DNA from: an uncultured Acetobacter sp.
GTDB lineage: Bacteria; Pseudomonadota; Alphaproteobacteria; Acetobacterales; Acetobacteraceae
Assembly: GCA_937900755.1 (NCBI GenBank)
Contig: CALCDN010000205.1
Span: 1-11,947 of the forward strand
Direction of reading: 5' to 3'
Length of the DNA stretch: 11,947 nucleotides
A program made the translations under genes and the position numbers. Below, one piece after another: positions 5,736-11,947 of this stretch. A model generated the notes under the pieces. The model did not search any database. It was given only the letters and a program-made list of their open reading frames with translations, and was not told the DNA's origin. The first letter of the stretch is position 1, and each line of letters starts with the position of its first letter.

Positions 5736-7667
5736 TCACGCTTTTTTGCGCAAGTCGGGGGGGGTGGCCTCATGGCTGAGCGTGGCAATGGCCTGATCCA
5801 GCGTCAGCACTTCCTGCGCCTGCGAGCCAAGGCGGCGCATGGCCACCGTGCCTTCTTCGGCCTCGCGCCGCCCCACAACCAGAATAACCGGCACACGCCC
5901 GACACTATGTTCGCGCACCTTGGCGTTGATCTTGTCGTTCCGGGCGTCGGCCTCGGCCACCAGGCCCACGTTGCGCAGGGCCGCGGCCACCTCCTGCGCA
6001 TAGGGAGCCGCGTCACTCACAATGGAGGCCACGACAACCTGCACGGGGGCCAGCCACAGCGGGAAGCGCCCCGCGTGCTGTTCAATGAGAATACCAAGGA
6101 AGCGCTCGAACGAGCCCAGAATGGCGCGGTGCAGCATAACGGGGCGGTGCTTGGCCGAGTCCTCGCCCACGTAGCTGGCGTCCAGCCGTTCGGGCAGCAC
6201 AAGGTCCACCTGCAAGGTGCCGCACTGCCAGTCCCGGCCAATGGCGTCACGCAGCACGAATTCAAGCTTGGGACCGTAGAACGCGCCCTCGCCCGGATTA
6301 TATTCGTACTCAACGCCCGCCACGGCGCAGGCTTCCTTGAGTGCGGCTTCGGCCTTGTCCCACACAGCCTCGCTGCCCGCGCGTTGTTCGGGGCGGTCGG
6401 CAAACTTCACACGCACATGCTCAAAACCCAGGTCCTGGTACACTTCATGCAGCATCTGCACGAACTGCACGGTCTCGGCTGCGATCTGGTCCTCGGTGCA
6501 GAAGATATGCGCGTCATCCTGGGTAAAACCGCGCACGCGCATCAACCCGTGCAGAGCACCCGAGGGTTCGTAGCGGTGGCAGGCGCCAAATTCCGCCATA
6601 CGCAGGGGCAGTTCACGGTAGGAGCGCAGGCCGTGGCGGAAAATCTGCACATGGCACGGGCAGTTCATGGGCTTGAGGGCGAGAGTCTTGTCCTCATCCT
6701 CCACCGTGGCCACGAACATGTGGTGGCGGTATTTGTCCCAGTGGCCAGAGGCCTCCCACAGGCCACGATCGACCAGTTGGGGGGTGCGGACTTCCTGATA
6801 CCCGTGGCGGGTCTGCGCGCGGCGCATGTAGTCCTGCAACACGGAGTACACGCGCCAGCCCTTGGCGTGCCAGAACACCTGACCCACCGCCTCTTCCTGA
6901 AAATGGAACAGCCCCATTTCCCGCCCGATACGGCGGTGGTCGCGTTTTTCGGCCTCTTCAAGCTGGAGCAGGTAGGCGTCCAGTTCCTTCTGGTCACGCC
7001 AGGCGGTGCCATACACGCGGGTGAGCATGGGGTTGCGGTGGTCCCCCCGCCAGTACGCACCGGCCACCTTCATCAGCTTGAAGGCCGTCCCCACATCCTT
7101 GGTGGTGCGCAGGTGCGGGCCACGGCACAGGTCCAGCCACTGGCCCTGACGGTAGATGGAAATATCTTCCGTTTCCGGCAGGTCCCGGATCAGCTCGGCC
7201 TTGAACGATTCGCCACGCTCTTCAAAAAACGCAATGGCGGCATCGCGCGGCCATACTTCGCGCTCGAACGGCTCCGCCCTGGCCACGATCTCCTTCATCT
7301 TGGCCTCGATCGCAGCAAAGTCTTCGGGGGTGAACGGCTCGGGGCGGAAAAAGTCGTAGTAGAACCCGTGTTCAATGGACGGGCCAATGGTGACCTGCGT
7401 GCCGGGGAACAGATCCTGCACGGCCTCGGCCAGCACATGGGCGGCGTCATGGCGGATAAGTTCCAGAGATTCCGGGTCTTTTTTGGTAATGAAGCGAACC
7501 TTGGCGTCGGCCTTTATGGACTGGCGGATATCGCTCAGCTGGCCATCCACTTCCATGGCGAGTGCGGCCTTGGCCAGCCCCGCGCCAATGGATTCCGCCA
7601 CCGTAGTGCCCGTGACTGGCCCGTCAAAACTCCGAACAGAACCGTCAGGCAGGGTGATAGCGGGCAT
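5736..7667 (-). CDS. thrS: Threonine--tRNA ligase
   Basis: This enzyme charges tRNA-Thr with threonine in the cytoplasm. All 643 residues and all domains of the bacterial enzyme are present: TGS domain (about 1-62, beginning ITLPDGS), the editing domain with HDAAH (H73/H77) and the CRGPH motif (C181), the class II catalytic core, and the C-terminal anticodon-binding domain (from about 540, APVQVVV to the end). The zinc ligands expected from the E. coli enzyme are visible as C336 (KPMNCPCH), H387 (DDAHIFC) and H513 (MLHRAILGS). The ATG at 7667 has GGAG 8 nt upstream. The gene follows the GT9 glycosyltransferase by 53 nt without a visible terminator, so it may be read from an upstream promoter; infC follows 156 nt later. 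The thrS-infC order matches E. coli, but rpmI-rplT do not follow. Confidence 0.98.
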   Translation of the reverse strand: MPAITLPDGSVRSFDGPVTGTTVAESIGAGLAKAALAMEVDGQLSDIRQSIKADAKVRFITKKDPESLELIRHDAAHVLAEAVQDLFPGTQVTIGPSIEHGFYYDFFRPEPFTPEDFAAIEAKMKEIVARAEPFEREVWPRDAAIAFFEERGESFKAELIRDLPETEDISIYRQGQWLDLCRGPHLRTTKDVGTAFKLMKVAGAYWRGDHRNPMLTRVYGTAWRDQKELDAYLLQLEEAEKRDHRRIGREMGLFHFQEEAVGQVFWHAKGWRVYSVLQDYMRRAQTRHGYQEVRTPQLVDRGLWEASGHWDKYRHHMFVATVEDEDKTLALKPMNCPCHVQIFRHGLRSYRELPLRMAEFGACHRYEPSGALHGLMRVRGFTQDDAHIFCTEDQIAAETVQFVQMLHEVYQDLGFEHVRVKFADRPEQRAGSEAVWDKAEAALKEACAVAGVEYEYNPGEGAFYGPKLEFVLRDAIGRDWQCGTLQVDLVLPERLDASYVGEDSAKHRPVMLHRAILGSFERFLGILIEQHAGRFPLWLAPVQVVVASIVSDAAPYAQEVAAALRNVGLVAEADARNDKINAKVREHSVGRVPVILVVGRREAEEGTVAMRRLGSQAQEVLTLDQAIATLSHEATPPDLRKKA

Positions 7668-7720
7668 GGTGCAAGCTCCAAAAGGATGGCCAGAATAAAA
7701 ACAGAGGATGTTTAATGGCG

Positions 7721-8653
7721 CTACCAGAGCGCGGCTGCAACCCTCTGGGGGGAAAGGAATGTAAGATCACGCGCCCAGAGCACCTCCACCTGCCCCGGCC
7801 CATACCCCAAAGGGGCGGTGCGCGCGGGGGTGCTCGCATGTGAGAACAGCACAAGACAGCGGCACCCCACCTCCGCGGCAAGGTGCATGGGCCCGGTATC
7901 GTTCCCCACCGCACCCCATGCACGCGCGGCAAGGCCCGCCAGGTCGGGCAGGCTGGTCTGGCCCGTAAGGTCGCGCGCGCGCGGGCAATGCCGCATGATG
8001 TCCACAGCCAGGGGCTGCTCATCCGCGCTGCCCACGATAACGGGCGTGATACCGCGCGCCACAAGCAGGGCCGCAAGCTGGCCGTAAGACCCGGCGGGCC
8101 AGCGTTTCTCCGGCCGGTGGGGGGCAGCCCCTGGCACCAGCAGCGCATAGGGCGGGGGCAGGCGCGGCCCCCCACCCACCAGCCATGCAAGGTCGGGCCG
8201 GTCCACCGGGGCAACGCCCGCCATGCGCAACTGGTCGCGCTGGCGGGGGCGGGTGTGCATGATGTCGCGCCACGGGTTGGCGTGGGGCAAAGCCGCCGCC
8301 GCCACATGCCCCGACCAGACCGGCCTGCCCGCCAGCCAGAAATACCGCGCCGTGCGCCCAGATGTCTGCAAATCGTAAACCCGGTCATACCCTTGCAACT
8401 GCCGCCGCAGGGCCCGCACGCCCGCAAGGTCTGTCCAGCGGGGGCGGGTGTCCACCTCCACATGGTCAAACCATGGGGCAAGGCGGGCCAGCTCCACAAA
8501 GGGGCGGGTGGTGAGCAGGGTTATATGGGCGGTGGGGTGCGCGCGCCGTATGGCCTCAAACGGGCCAAAGCTTTGCACAAAGTCCCCCAGCGCGCTCAGC
8601 CGGATAACCAGGATACGCGGCTGTTCCTGAGCGTCCCCCGGCCCTGTTGTCAT
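7721..8653 (-). CDS. Glycosyltransferase family 9 protein (heptosyltransferase-like)
   Basis: A 310-residue GT-B fold transferase of the ADP-heptose:LPS heptosyltransferase family, which builds lipopolysaccharide core on the cytoplasmic face of the inner membrane. The N-terminal domain opens with RILVIRLSALGD (residues 13-24) and contains the acceptor-side segment DRVYDLQTSGRT. The nucleotide-sugar domain shows LLVPGAAPHRPEKRWP (171-186), the strand TPVIVGSADE, and the family hallmark NDTGPMHLAAEVG (from N251), followed by LVLFSHASTPARTAPLG. The actual donor sugar (heptose or another) cannot be read from this. Its start overlaps the stop of the TPR gene as ATGA and lacks a ribosome site of its own, so it should depend on translation of that gene. 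thrS lies 53 nt downstream. Confidence 0.9.
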   Translation of the reverse strand: MTTGPGDAQEQPRILVIRLSALGDFVQSFGPFEAIRRAHPTAHITLLTTRPFVELARLAPWFDHVEVDTRPRWTDLAGVRALRRQLQGYDRVYDLQTSGRTARYFWLAGRPVWSGHVAAAALPHANPWRDIMHTRPRQRDQLRMAGVAPVDRPDLAWLVGGGPRLPPPYALLVPGAAPHRPEKRWPAGSYGQLAALLVARGITPVIVGSADEQPLAVDIMRHCPRARDLTGQTSLPDLAGLAARAWGAVGNDTGPMHLAAEVGCRCLVLFSHASTPARTAPLGYGPGQVEVLWARDLTFLSPQRVAAALW

Positions 8654-9477
8654 GGAGAATCGGGGTCTGCCGCCATAACGGCAAGGTCCTGCCGCGCCAG
8701 ATCGGCCTCATGGCTGTCGGGGGCGAGGTCCAGCACCTTCTGCCAGTCCTGCTGGGCTCCGGCCGCATCGCCCTTGCGTTCGCGGATAATGCCGCGTTCA
8801 AGCAGGGCGGCAGCACTGTCCGGCGTGACCGCCAGCGCATGGGCAATATGCCGCATGGCCTGGTCCAGCTGCCCCATTTTCCGTTCGGCCTCGGCCAGCA
8901 GCACATAGGCCTCGGGGGCCACGCCGGGCTGGCGGGCCACAAGTGCTGTCAGTTCCTGCTCCGCCAGGTCAGCCCTGTTCTGCGCCAGCACGCTGCGCGC
9001 GCGCGCGATCTGCAGCGCCGGACTACCGGGCTGGAGGGACAGGCCAAAATCCGCACTGGCCTGCGCCTTGGCGGGCGCACCGGCGGACAGCCATGCCTCG
9101 GCAGCTTCCTCCTCCATGATGGCGCGCAGGGAGGGGGGTGTGGTGTCGGCCTTTTGCGTGGGCTGGTGCGCCAGGTCATCCAGTTCCCGTGCGGCGGTGT
9201 CCTCATCCCCGGCTTCGAGCAGGGCCAGGGCGTGGCAATGCCGGGCATCGCGCCCACCGCCATGGTGCTGCCAGTCCAGTGCGTAATCCCGCGCACCGTA
9301 GGGGTCATCCCCGATCATGGCCATGCAGGTGGTCACGGACCAGATCTGTTTTTTCTCTCCCGATGCGGATTGCGTGCGGGCATGCGCAACATCTTCCATG
9401 GAAGATGTTCCCGCCAGAACAACAGCGCCAGCCAGCATGCAAGGCAAGGACCGACGCGCGGAGAAAGCTGCTTTCAT
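8650..9477 (-). CDS. Exported tetratricopeptide-repeat protein
   Basis: A 275-residue protein with an N-terminal signal peptide (basic RR at 8-9, hydrophobic core CMLAGAVVLAG, likely cleavage after AHA near residue 34), so it acts in the periplasm or at the outer membrane. After a short region with C51 and C81, the rest is alpha-helical and Ala-rich, with TPR-like pairs: AEAWLSAGAPAKAQASADFGLSL, EAYVLLAEAERKMGQLDQA and AALLERGIIRERKGDAAGA, each followed by a Pro-containing turn such as LDLAPDS. TPRs are protein-binding scaffolds; no enzyme motif is seen. It is the first gene of a leftward cluster and overlaps the GT9 gene by ATGA, suggesting a link to surface glycan assembly. It contains a perfect 22-bp palindrome in its 5' part. 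Specific function is unknown. Confidence 0.82.
   Translation of the reverse strand: MKAAFSARRSLPCMLAGAVVLAGTSSMEDVAHARTQSASGEKKQIWSVTTCMAMIGDDPYGARDYALDWQHHGGGRDARHCHALALLEAGDEDTAARELDDLAHQPTQKADTTPPSLRAIMEEEAAEAWLSAGAPAKAQASADFGLSLQPGSPALQIARARSVLAQNRADLAEQELTALVARQPGVAPEAYVLLAEAERKMGQLDQAMRHIAHALAVTPDSAAALLERGIIRERKGDAAGAQQDWQKVLDLAPDSHEADLARQDLAVMAADPDSP
9388..9409. repeat. Perfect 22-bp palindrome inside the TPR gene
   Basis: The half-site AACATCTTCCA is followed directly by its exact reverse complement, with no spacer and no mismatch. It lies 68-89 nt inside the TPR coding region, over the end of the signal peptide, and about 170-190 nt upstream of the divergent glycosyltransferase start. 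A perfect palindrome of this length is unlikely by chance in 12 kb. It could be a protein binding site or an mRNA hairpin (9 bp with a CATG loop). No T run follows, so it is not a terminator. Confidence 0.6.
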
Positions 9478-9577
9478 ACATCATCCATAGCAAACTCGGG
9501 CCCGTATTGGTCAAGCGCGGACCTGATCGTGTTCAGAATATGGCACGTTTGCCCTTTTGCATGATAACAAGAGCAAC
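9478..9577. promoter_or_regulatory. Divergent promoter region between the TPR and GT4 genes
   Basis: This 100-bp gap must start both the leftward and the rightward transcripts. On the minus strand TTGACC (9514-9509), a 17-nt spacer and GCTATG (9491-9486) make a weak promoter candidate for the TPR gene. It would give a nearly leaderless mRNA. No good candidate is seen for the rightward gene. The palindrome at 9388-9409 lies next to this region. Confidence 0.3.
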
Positions 9578-10807
9578 ATGGCCAGTTTTTTAAACGCTCC
9601 TGTCATCTTGCAAATTCTTCCCGCCCTGCAGCAGGGGGGGGTGGAACGTGGCACGCTGGAAATGGCGCAGGCCATTACACAGGCGGGGGGCAGGGCGCTG
9701 GTCGCCAGCAGCGGGGGGCGTCTTGTGCCGTTGCTGCGCAGCCTGGGAGCCGAGCATATTACCCTCCCCCAATGTGGCAGCCGCAACCCCGCGCATGTCA
9801 TACGCAACGCGCGCATGCTGGCCCGAATATTGGCCCAGCACAATGTGGCTCTGGTGCATGCCCGCTCCCGTATTCCCGCCTGGACAGCCAGGATGGCATG
9901 CAGGCGCACCCGCACCGCGTTTGTCACCACATGGCATGGGGTGCACGCCAACACCATGCCGGGCAAAAAACTGTATAATTCCGTGCTGGCCAGCGGGGAC
10001 CGGGTGATCGCCATAAGCGCGCATATCGGGCGGATGCTCAGGCAGGATTACAACGTCCCCCCCACCCGCCTGCGGGTTATCCCGCGCGGGGCGGATATAG
10101 AGCAGTTCAGCCCCCATGCGGTCAGCGGGCAGCGCATGCACCAGCTTGCCGAGCAATGGAACATACCCGCAGGCTCGGCCATTATTCTCATGCCCGGCAG
10201 GCTGAGTGCGTGGAAAGGGCAGGCCCTTGTGCTGCAGGCCCTTGCCCAGCTGGAGGCGGCCCTGCCCGAACAGCCCTGGCACTGCGTGTTCGCCGGGTCC
10301 GACAGGGCGGACGGGCGCTTCGTGCGGGAACTGACCCAACTGGCCAGCACCCTTGGGCTGGACAGCAGAATCCGCTTTGCCGGTCATTGCGAGGACATGC
10401 CCGCCGCCATGGCGCTGGCCACCATGGTGCTAGTCCCCTCCCTTCGCCCCGAGCCGTTTGGCCGTGTGGTGGTGGAGGCGCAGGCCATGTGCCGCCCCGT
10501 TATTGTCTCCCACCACGGTGCGGCGGTGGAAACCGTGGACAACGGGGTGACCGGGCTGTCCGTCCCCCCCAACAACGCCGCTGGCCTGGCCGACGCCATG
10601 CTTGCGGTGCTGCGCGCGCCCCCCGCAACCCTTGCCACCATGGGGGCCACAGCCCGGCAGACCGTACTGGCCCATTACACGACCGAGGCCATGCAGCACG
10701 CAACCCTGGGTGTGTATGACGAGATACTGGGCACGCAACTGGCCCCCACCTTCCTCCACACCAAAAATACGCCTGCCCCCTTTCAGGACCACGGCCTTGC
10801 GGGGTAA
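9578..10807 (+). CDS. Glycosyltransferase family 4 (GT-B) protein
   Basis: A 409-residue retaining glycosyltransferase, probably acting on LPS or another surface glycan at the cytoplasmic side of the inner membrane. The N-terminal GT4-type acceptor domain shows ILQILPALQQGGVERGTLEMA, where the GGVER loop is typical, then LVHARSRIPAW and TTWHGVHAN. The C-terminal glycosyl-transferase group 1 domain begins near RVIPRGAD and ILMPGRLSAWKG and has the EPFGRVVVE motif, the E-x7-E signature (E292, E300), followed by GAAVETVDNGVTGLSVPP. I prefer ATG 9578, with AAGAG just before it; an in-frame TTG at 9557 would add seven polar residues. The early coding part holds G8 and two G6 runs. nadK follows after 36 nt, probably in the same transcript. 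Donor and acceptor are not predictable. Confidence 0.9.
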   Translation: MASFLNAPVILQILPALQQGGVERGTLEMAQAITQAGGRALVASSGGRLVPLLRSLGAEHITLPQCGSRNPAHVIRNARMLARILAQHNVALVHARSRIPAWTARMACRRTRTAFVTTWHGVHANTMPGKKLYNSVLASGDRVIAISAHIGRMLRQDYNVPPTRLRVIPRGADIEQFSPHAVSGQRMHQLAEQWNIPAGSAIILMPGRLSAWKGQALVLQALAQLEAALPEQPWHCVFAGSDRADGRFVRELTQLASTLGLDSRIRFAGHCEDMPAAMALATMVLVPSLRPEPFGRVVVEAQAMCRPVIVSHHGAAVETVDNGVTGLSVPPNNAAGLADAMLAVLRAPPATLATMGATARQTVLAHYTTEAMQHATLGVYDEILGTQLAPTFLHTKNTPAPFQDHGLAG

Positions 10808-10843
10808 GACACACTCTTCCTTCCTCCACCCACAGGGCAGAGC

Positions 10844-11656
10844 ATGAGTGCCGCTTCCACCTCCACGCAGTCCCTTTTTGCCCGGACGCCCCGCAGGCTC
10901 GCCTTCATGGCCGCCCCCACGCACGAGGCACGGACAGAACTGGACCGGCTGGTCGCGCAGTATGGCAACTGCCACCCCGGAGATGCGGAAATCATTGTCT
11001 GCCTGGGGGGTGACGGCTTTATGCTTGAAACCCTGCGCGTGGTGCTTGAAACCCACCTGACCGCCCCCGTTTACGGCATGAACTGCGGCTCCGTCGGGTT
11101 TTTGATGAACCCGATGAACGAGGAAGACCTGCCCCATCGCCTTTTTCATGCACAGGCCGCCACCTTGCACCCGCTGCGCATGACAGCCACCACGCAAAAC
11201 AACGAAACGCACGAGGCCCTGGCGCTGAACGATGTGTACCTGTTCCGCCAGACCCGCCAGGCCGCCAAGCTCCGCATAGATGTGGACGGGCTGGTGCGCG
11301 TGCCCGAACTGATCTGCGATGGCGCGCTGCTGGCAACACCTGCGGGTTCCACCGCATACAACCTTTCAGCACATGGGCCGATTGTCCCGCTTTCGGGCAA
11401 CCTGCTGCCGCTGACCCCCATATGCGCCTTTCGCCCCCGCCGCTGGCGGGGAGCACTCCTGCCCTCGGCCGCCCATGTGGGCTTTACGGTCATGGAATCC
11501 GAAAAACGGCCCGTGGCCGCCGTGGCCGATTCGGTGGAAGTGCGCGACGTTACCTCCGTGCAGGTGCGCGAGGACCGCAACCTCACCGTAACCTTGCTGT
11601 TTGATCCGGGGCAGACACTCTCAGAACGTATTGCCGAAGAACAGTTTTCCGCATGA
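10844..11656 (+). CDS. nadK: NAD kinase
   Basis: This cytoplasmic enzyme phosphorylates NAD to NADP, the only de novo source of NADP. The 270-residue protein matches the short alphaproteobacterial form. Visible motifs are the nucleotide-binding GGDG (55-58) in IIVCLGGDGFML, the NCGSVGFLMN segment, the NE/D motif as N129-D130 in LALNDVYLFRQ, and the Gly-rich TPAGSTAYNLSAHGPIVP (165-182). The C-terminal all-beta part includes LTPICAFRPRRWRGALLP and the substrate-end strand VAAVADSVEV. The start is ATG 10844, 36 nt after the glycosyltransferase stop, with a modest AGGG upstream. A later in-frame ATG (residue 22) would cut the first strand RRLAF, so it is rejected. An exported protein gene follows 76 nt later. 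Confidence 0.95.
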   Translation: MSAASTSTQSLFARTPRRLAFMAAPTHEARTELDRLVAQYGNCHPGDAEIIVCLGGDGFMLETLRVVLETHLTAPVYGMNCGSVGFLMNPMNEEDLPHRLFHAQAATLHPLRMTATTQNNETHEALALNDVYLFRQTRQAAKLRIDVDGLVRVPELICDGALLATPAGSTAYNLSAHGPIVPLSGNLLPLTPICAFRPRRWRGALLPSAAHVGFTVMESEKRPVAAVADSVEVRDVTSVQVREDRNLTVTLLFDPGQTLSERIAEEQFSA

Positions 11657-11732
11657 GTGCGCGCGTTGTTGCCACGCCTTGCCAGAATACCCCGTTTTAT
11701 CCCTGCCACCTTCTGGGCTACTCTGCACCGCA

Positions 11733-11947
11733 ATGAAAAAAATGCTCTCCCTTTCGTGCCGTCTTTCCCTGCTCTGCGCCGCGGGAGTGTGGGGAGCACA
11801 TGCGGCCCATGCCCAGATCACCACCAACGCGCTAGCGCTGGACCACCTGGGCAGTACCCAGCCCACCCCGACGGAAGCACCCGCCGCCACGCAGGAGGCG
11901 CGGCAGGCCACGCAACAACGCCCACGCGCCACCCACCACACCACAGC
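11733..11947 (+). CDS. Exported protein, N-terminal part, function not identified
   Basis: An open frame starts with ATGAAAAAAATG and runs off the window end after 71 codons. The first about 26 residues form a classic signal peptide: MKK start, hydrophobic core LSLSCRLSLLCAAGVWGA, and AHAAHAQ with cleavage before the Gln. The mature part begins ITTNALALDHLGS and soon becomes a low-complexity stretch rich in Thr, Ala, Pro, Gln and His, which looks like a flexible linker. Such a layout occurs in OmpA-like and other cell-envelope proteins, but nothing here identifies a family. No strong ribosome site precedes the ATG. In the 76-bp gap after nadK I see no terminator, only a TTGCCA repeated twice. 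Confidence 0.72.
   Translation, partial: MKKMLSLSCRLSLLCAAGVWGAHAAHAQITTNALALDHLGSTQPTPTEAPAATQEARQATQQRPRATHHTT

Noticed and set aside
5772..7715. A 647-codon open frame on the plus strand, antisense to all of thrS
   Set aside because: It mirrors thrS in a GC-rich genome, has a His/Gly/Val-rich composition with no recognisable domain, and thrS is certain on the other strand.
7972..7984. Alternating CG run (and another at 8996-9007) as a possible Z-DNA element
   Set aside because: Short runs of this kind are normal in GC-rich coding sequence and both lie within well-supported genes.
7883..8908. A 341-codon plus-strand frame across the GT9 and TPR genes
   Set aside because: It spans the junction of two well-supported minus-strand genes and encodes an Arg/His/Gly-rich sequence without motifs.
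8647..9564. A 305-codon plus-strand frame opposite the TPR gene
   Set aside because: The minus-strand product has a signal peptide, TPR-like helices and an ATGA overlap with the next gene; the plus-strand product has no recognisable features.

Overview
The window reads as ordinary chromosomal DNA from a GC-rich alphaproteobacterium, most likely an acetic acid bacterium (Acetobacteraceae, Acetobacter/Komagataeibacter-like). The basis is the protein style of IF-3, ThrRS, the glycosyltransferases and NAD kinase, plus the GC-rich codon use; the genus is inference. I see no mobile element, CRISPR array, tRNA or rRNA. No stretch longer than about 160 bp lacks a gene.

Layout, left to right. (1) The 5' end of a major-facilitator drug/sugar efflux gene runs leftward off the edge, divergent from an AI-2E-family membrane protein gene. 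(2) An OmpR-type response regulator and its sensor kinase overlap by ATGA. The kinase reading frame is broken by one missing base at a C6 run just before its last ATP-binding motifs. (3) A small exported two-cysteine protein of unknown function overlaps a SIMPL-domain (DUF541) periplasmic protein through a TTGA stop/start junction. A strong bidirectional terminator closes this block. (4) On the minus strand, in transcription order, come an exported TPR protein, a GT9 (heptosyltransferase-like) glycosyltransferase, thrS and infC. Spacing is tight from the TPR gene to thrS. A terminator-like hairpin lies in the infC leader, and infC most likely starts at an AUA codon. (5) Rightward from the divergent region near 9.5 kb are a GT4-type glycosyltransferase, nadK and the start of another exported protein that leaves the window.

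Together the genes serve envelope biogenesis and sensing (two-component system, SIMPL protein, two glycosyltransferases, exported proteins) and core translation and NADP supply (thrS, infC, nadK). The observations most worth a second look are the non-canonical AUA start and leader hairpin of infC, the homopolymer frameshift in the histidine kinase, a perfect 22-bp palindrome inside the TPR gene near the divergent promoter region, and the uncharacterised two-cysteine secreted protein coupled to the SIMPL gene. I did not find a convincing new multi-gene system.
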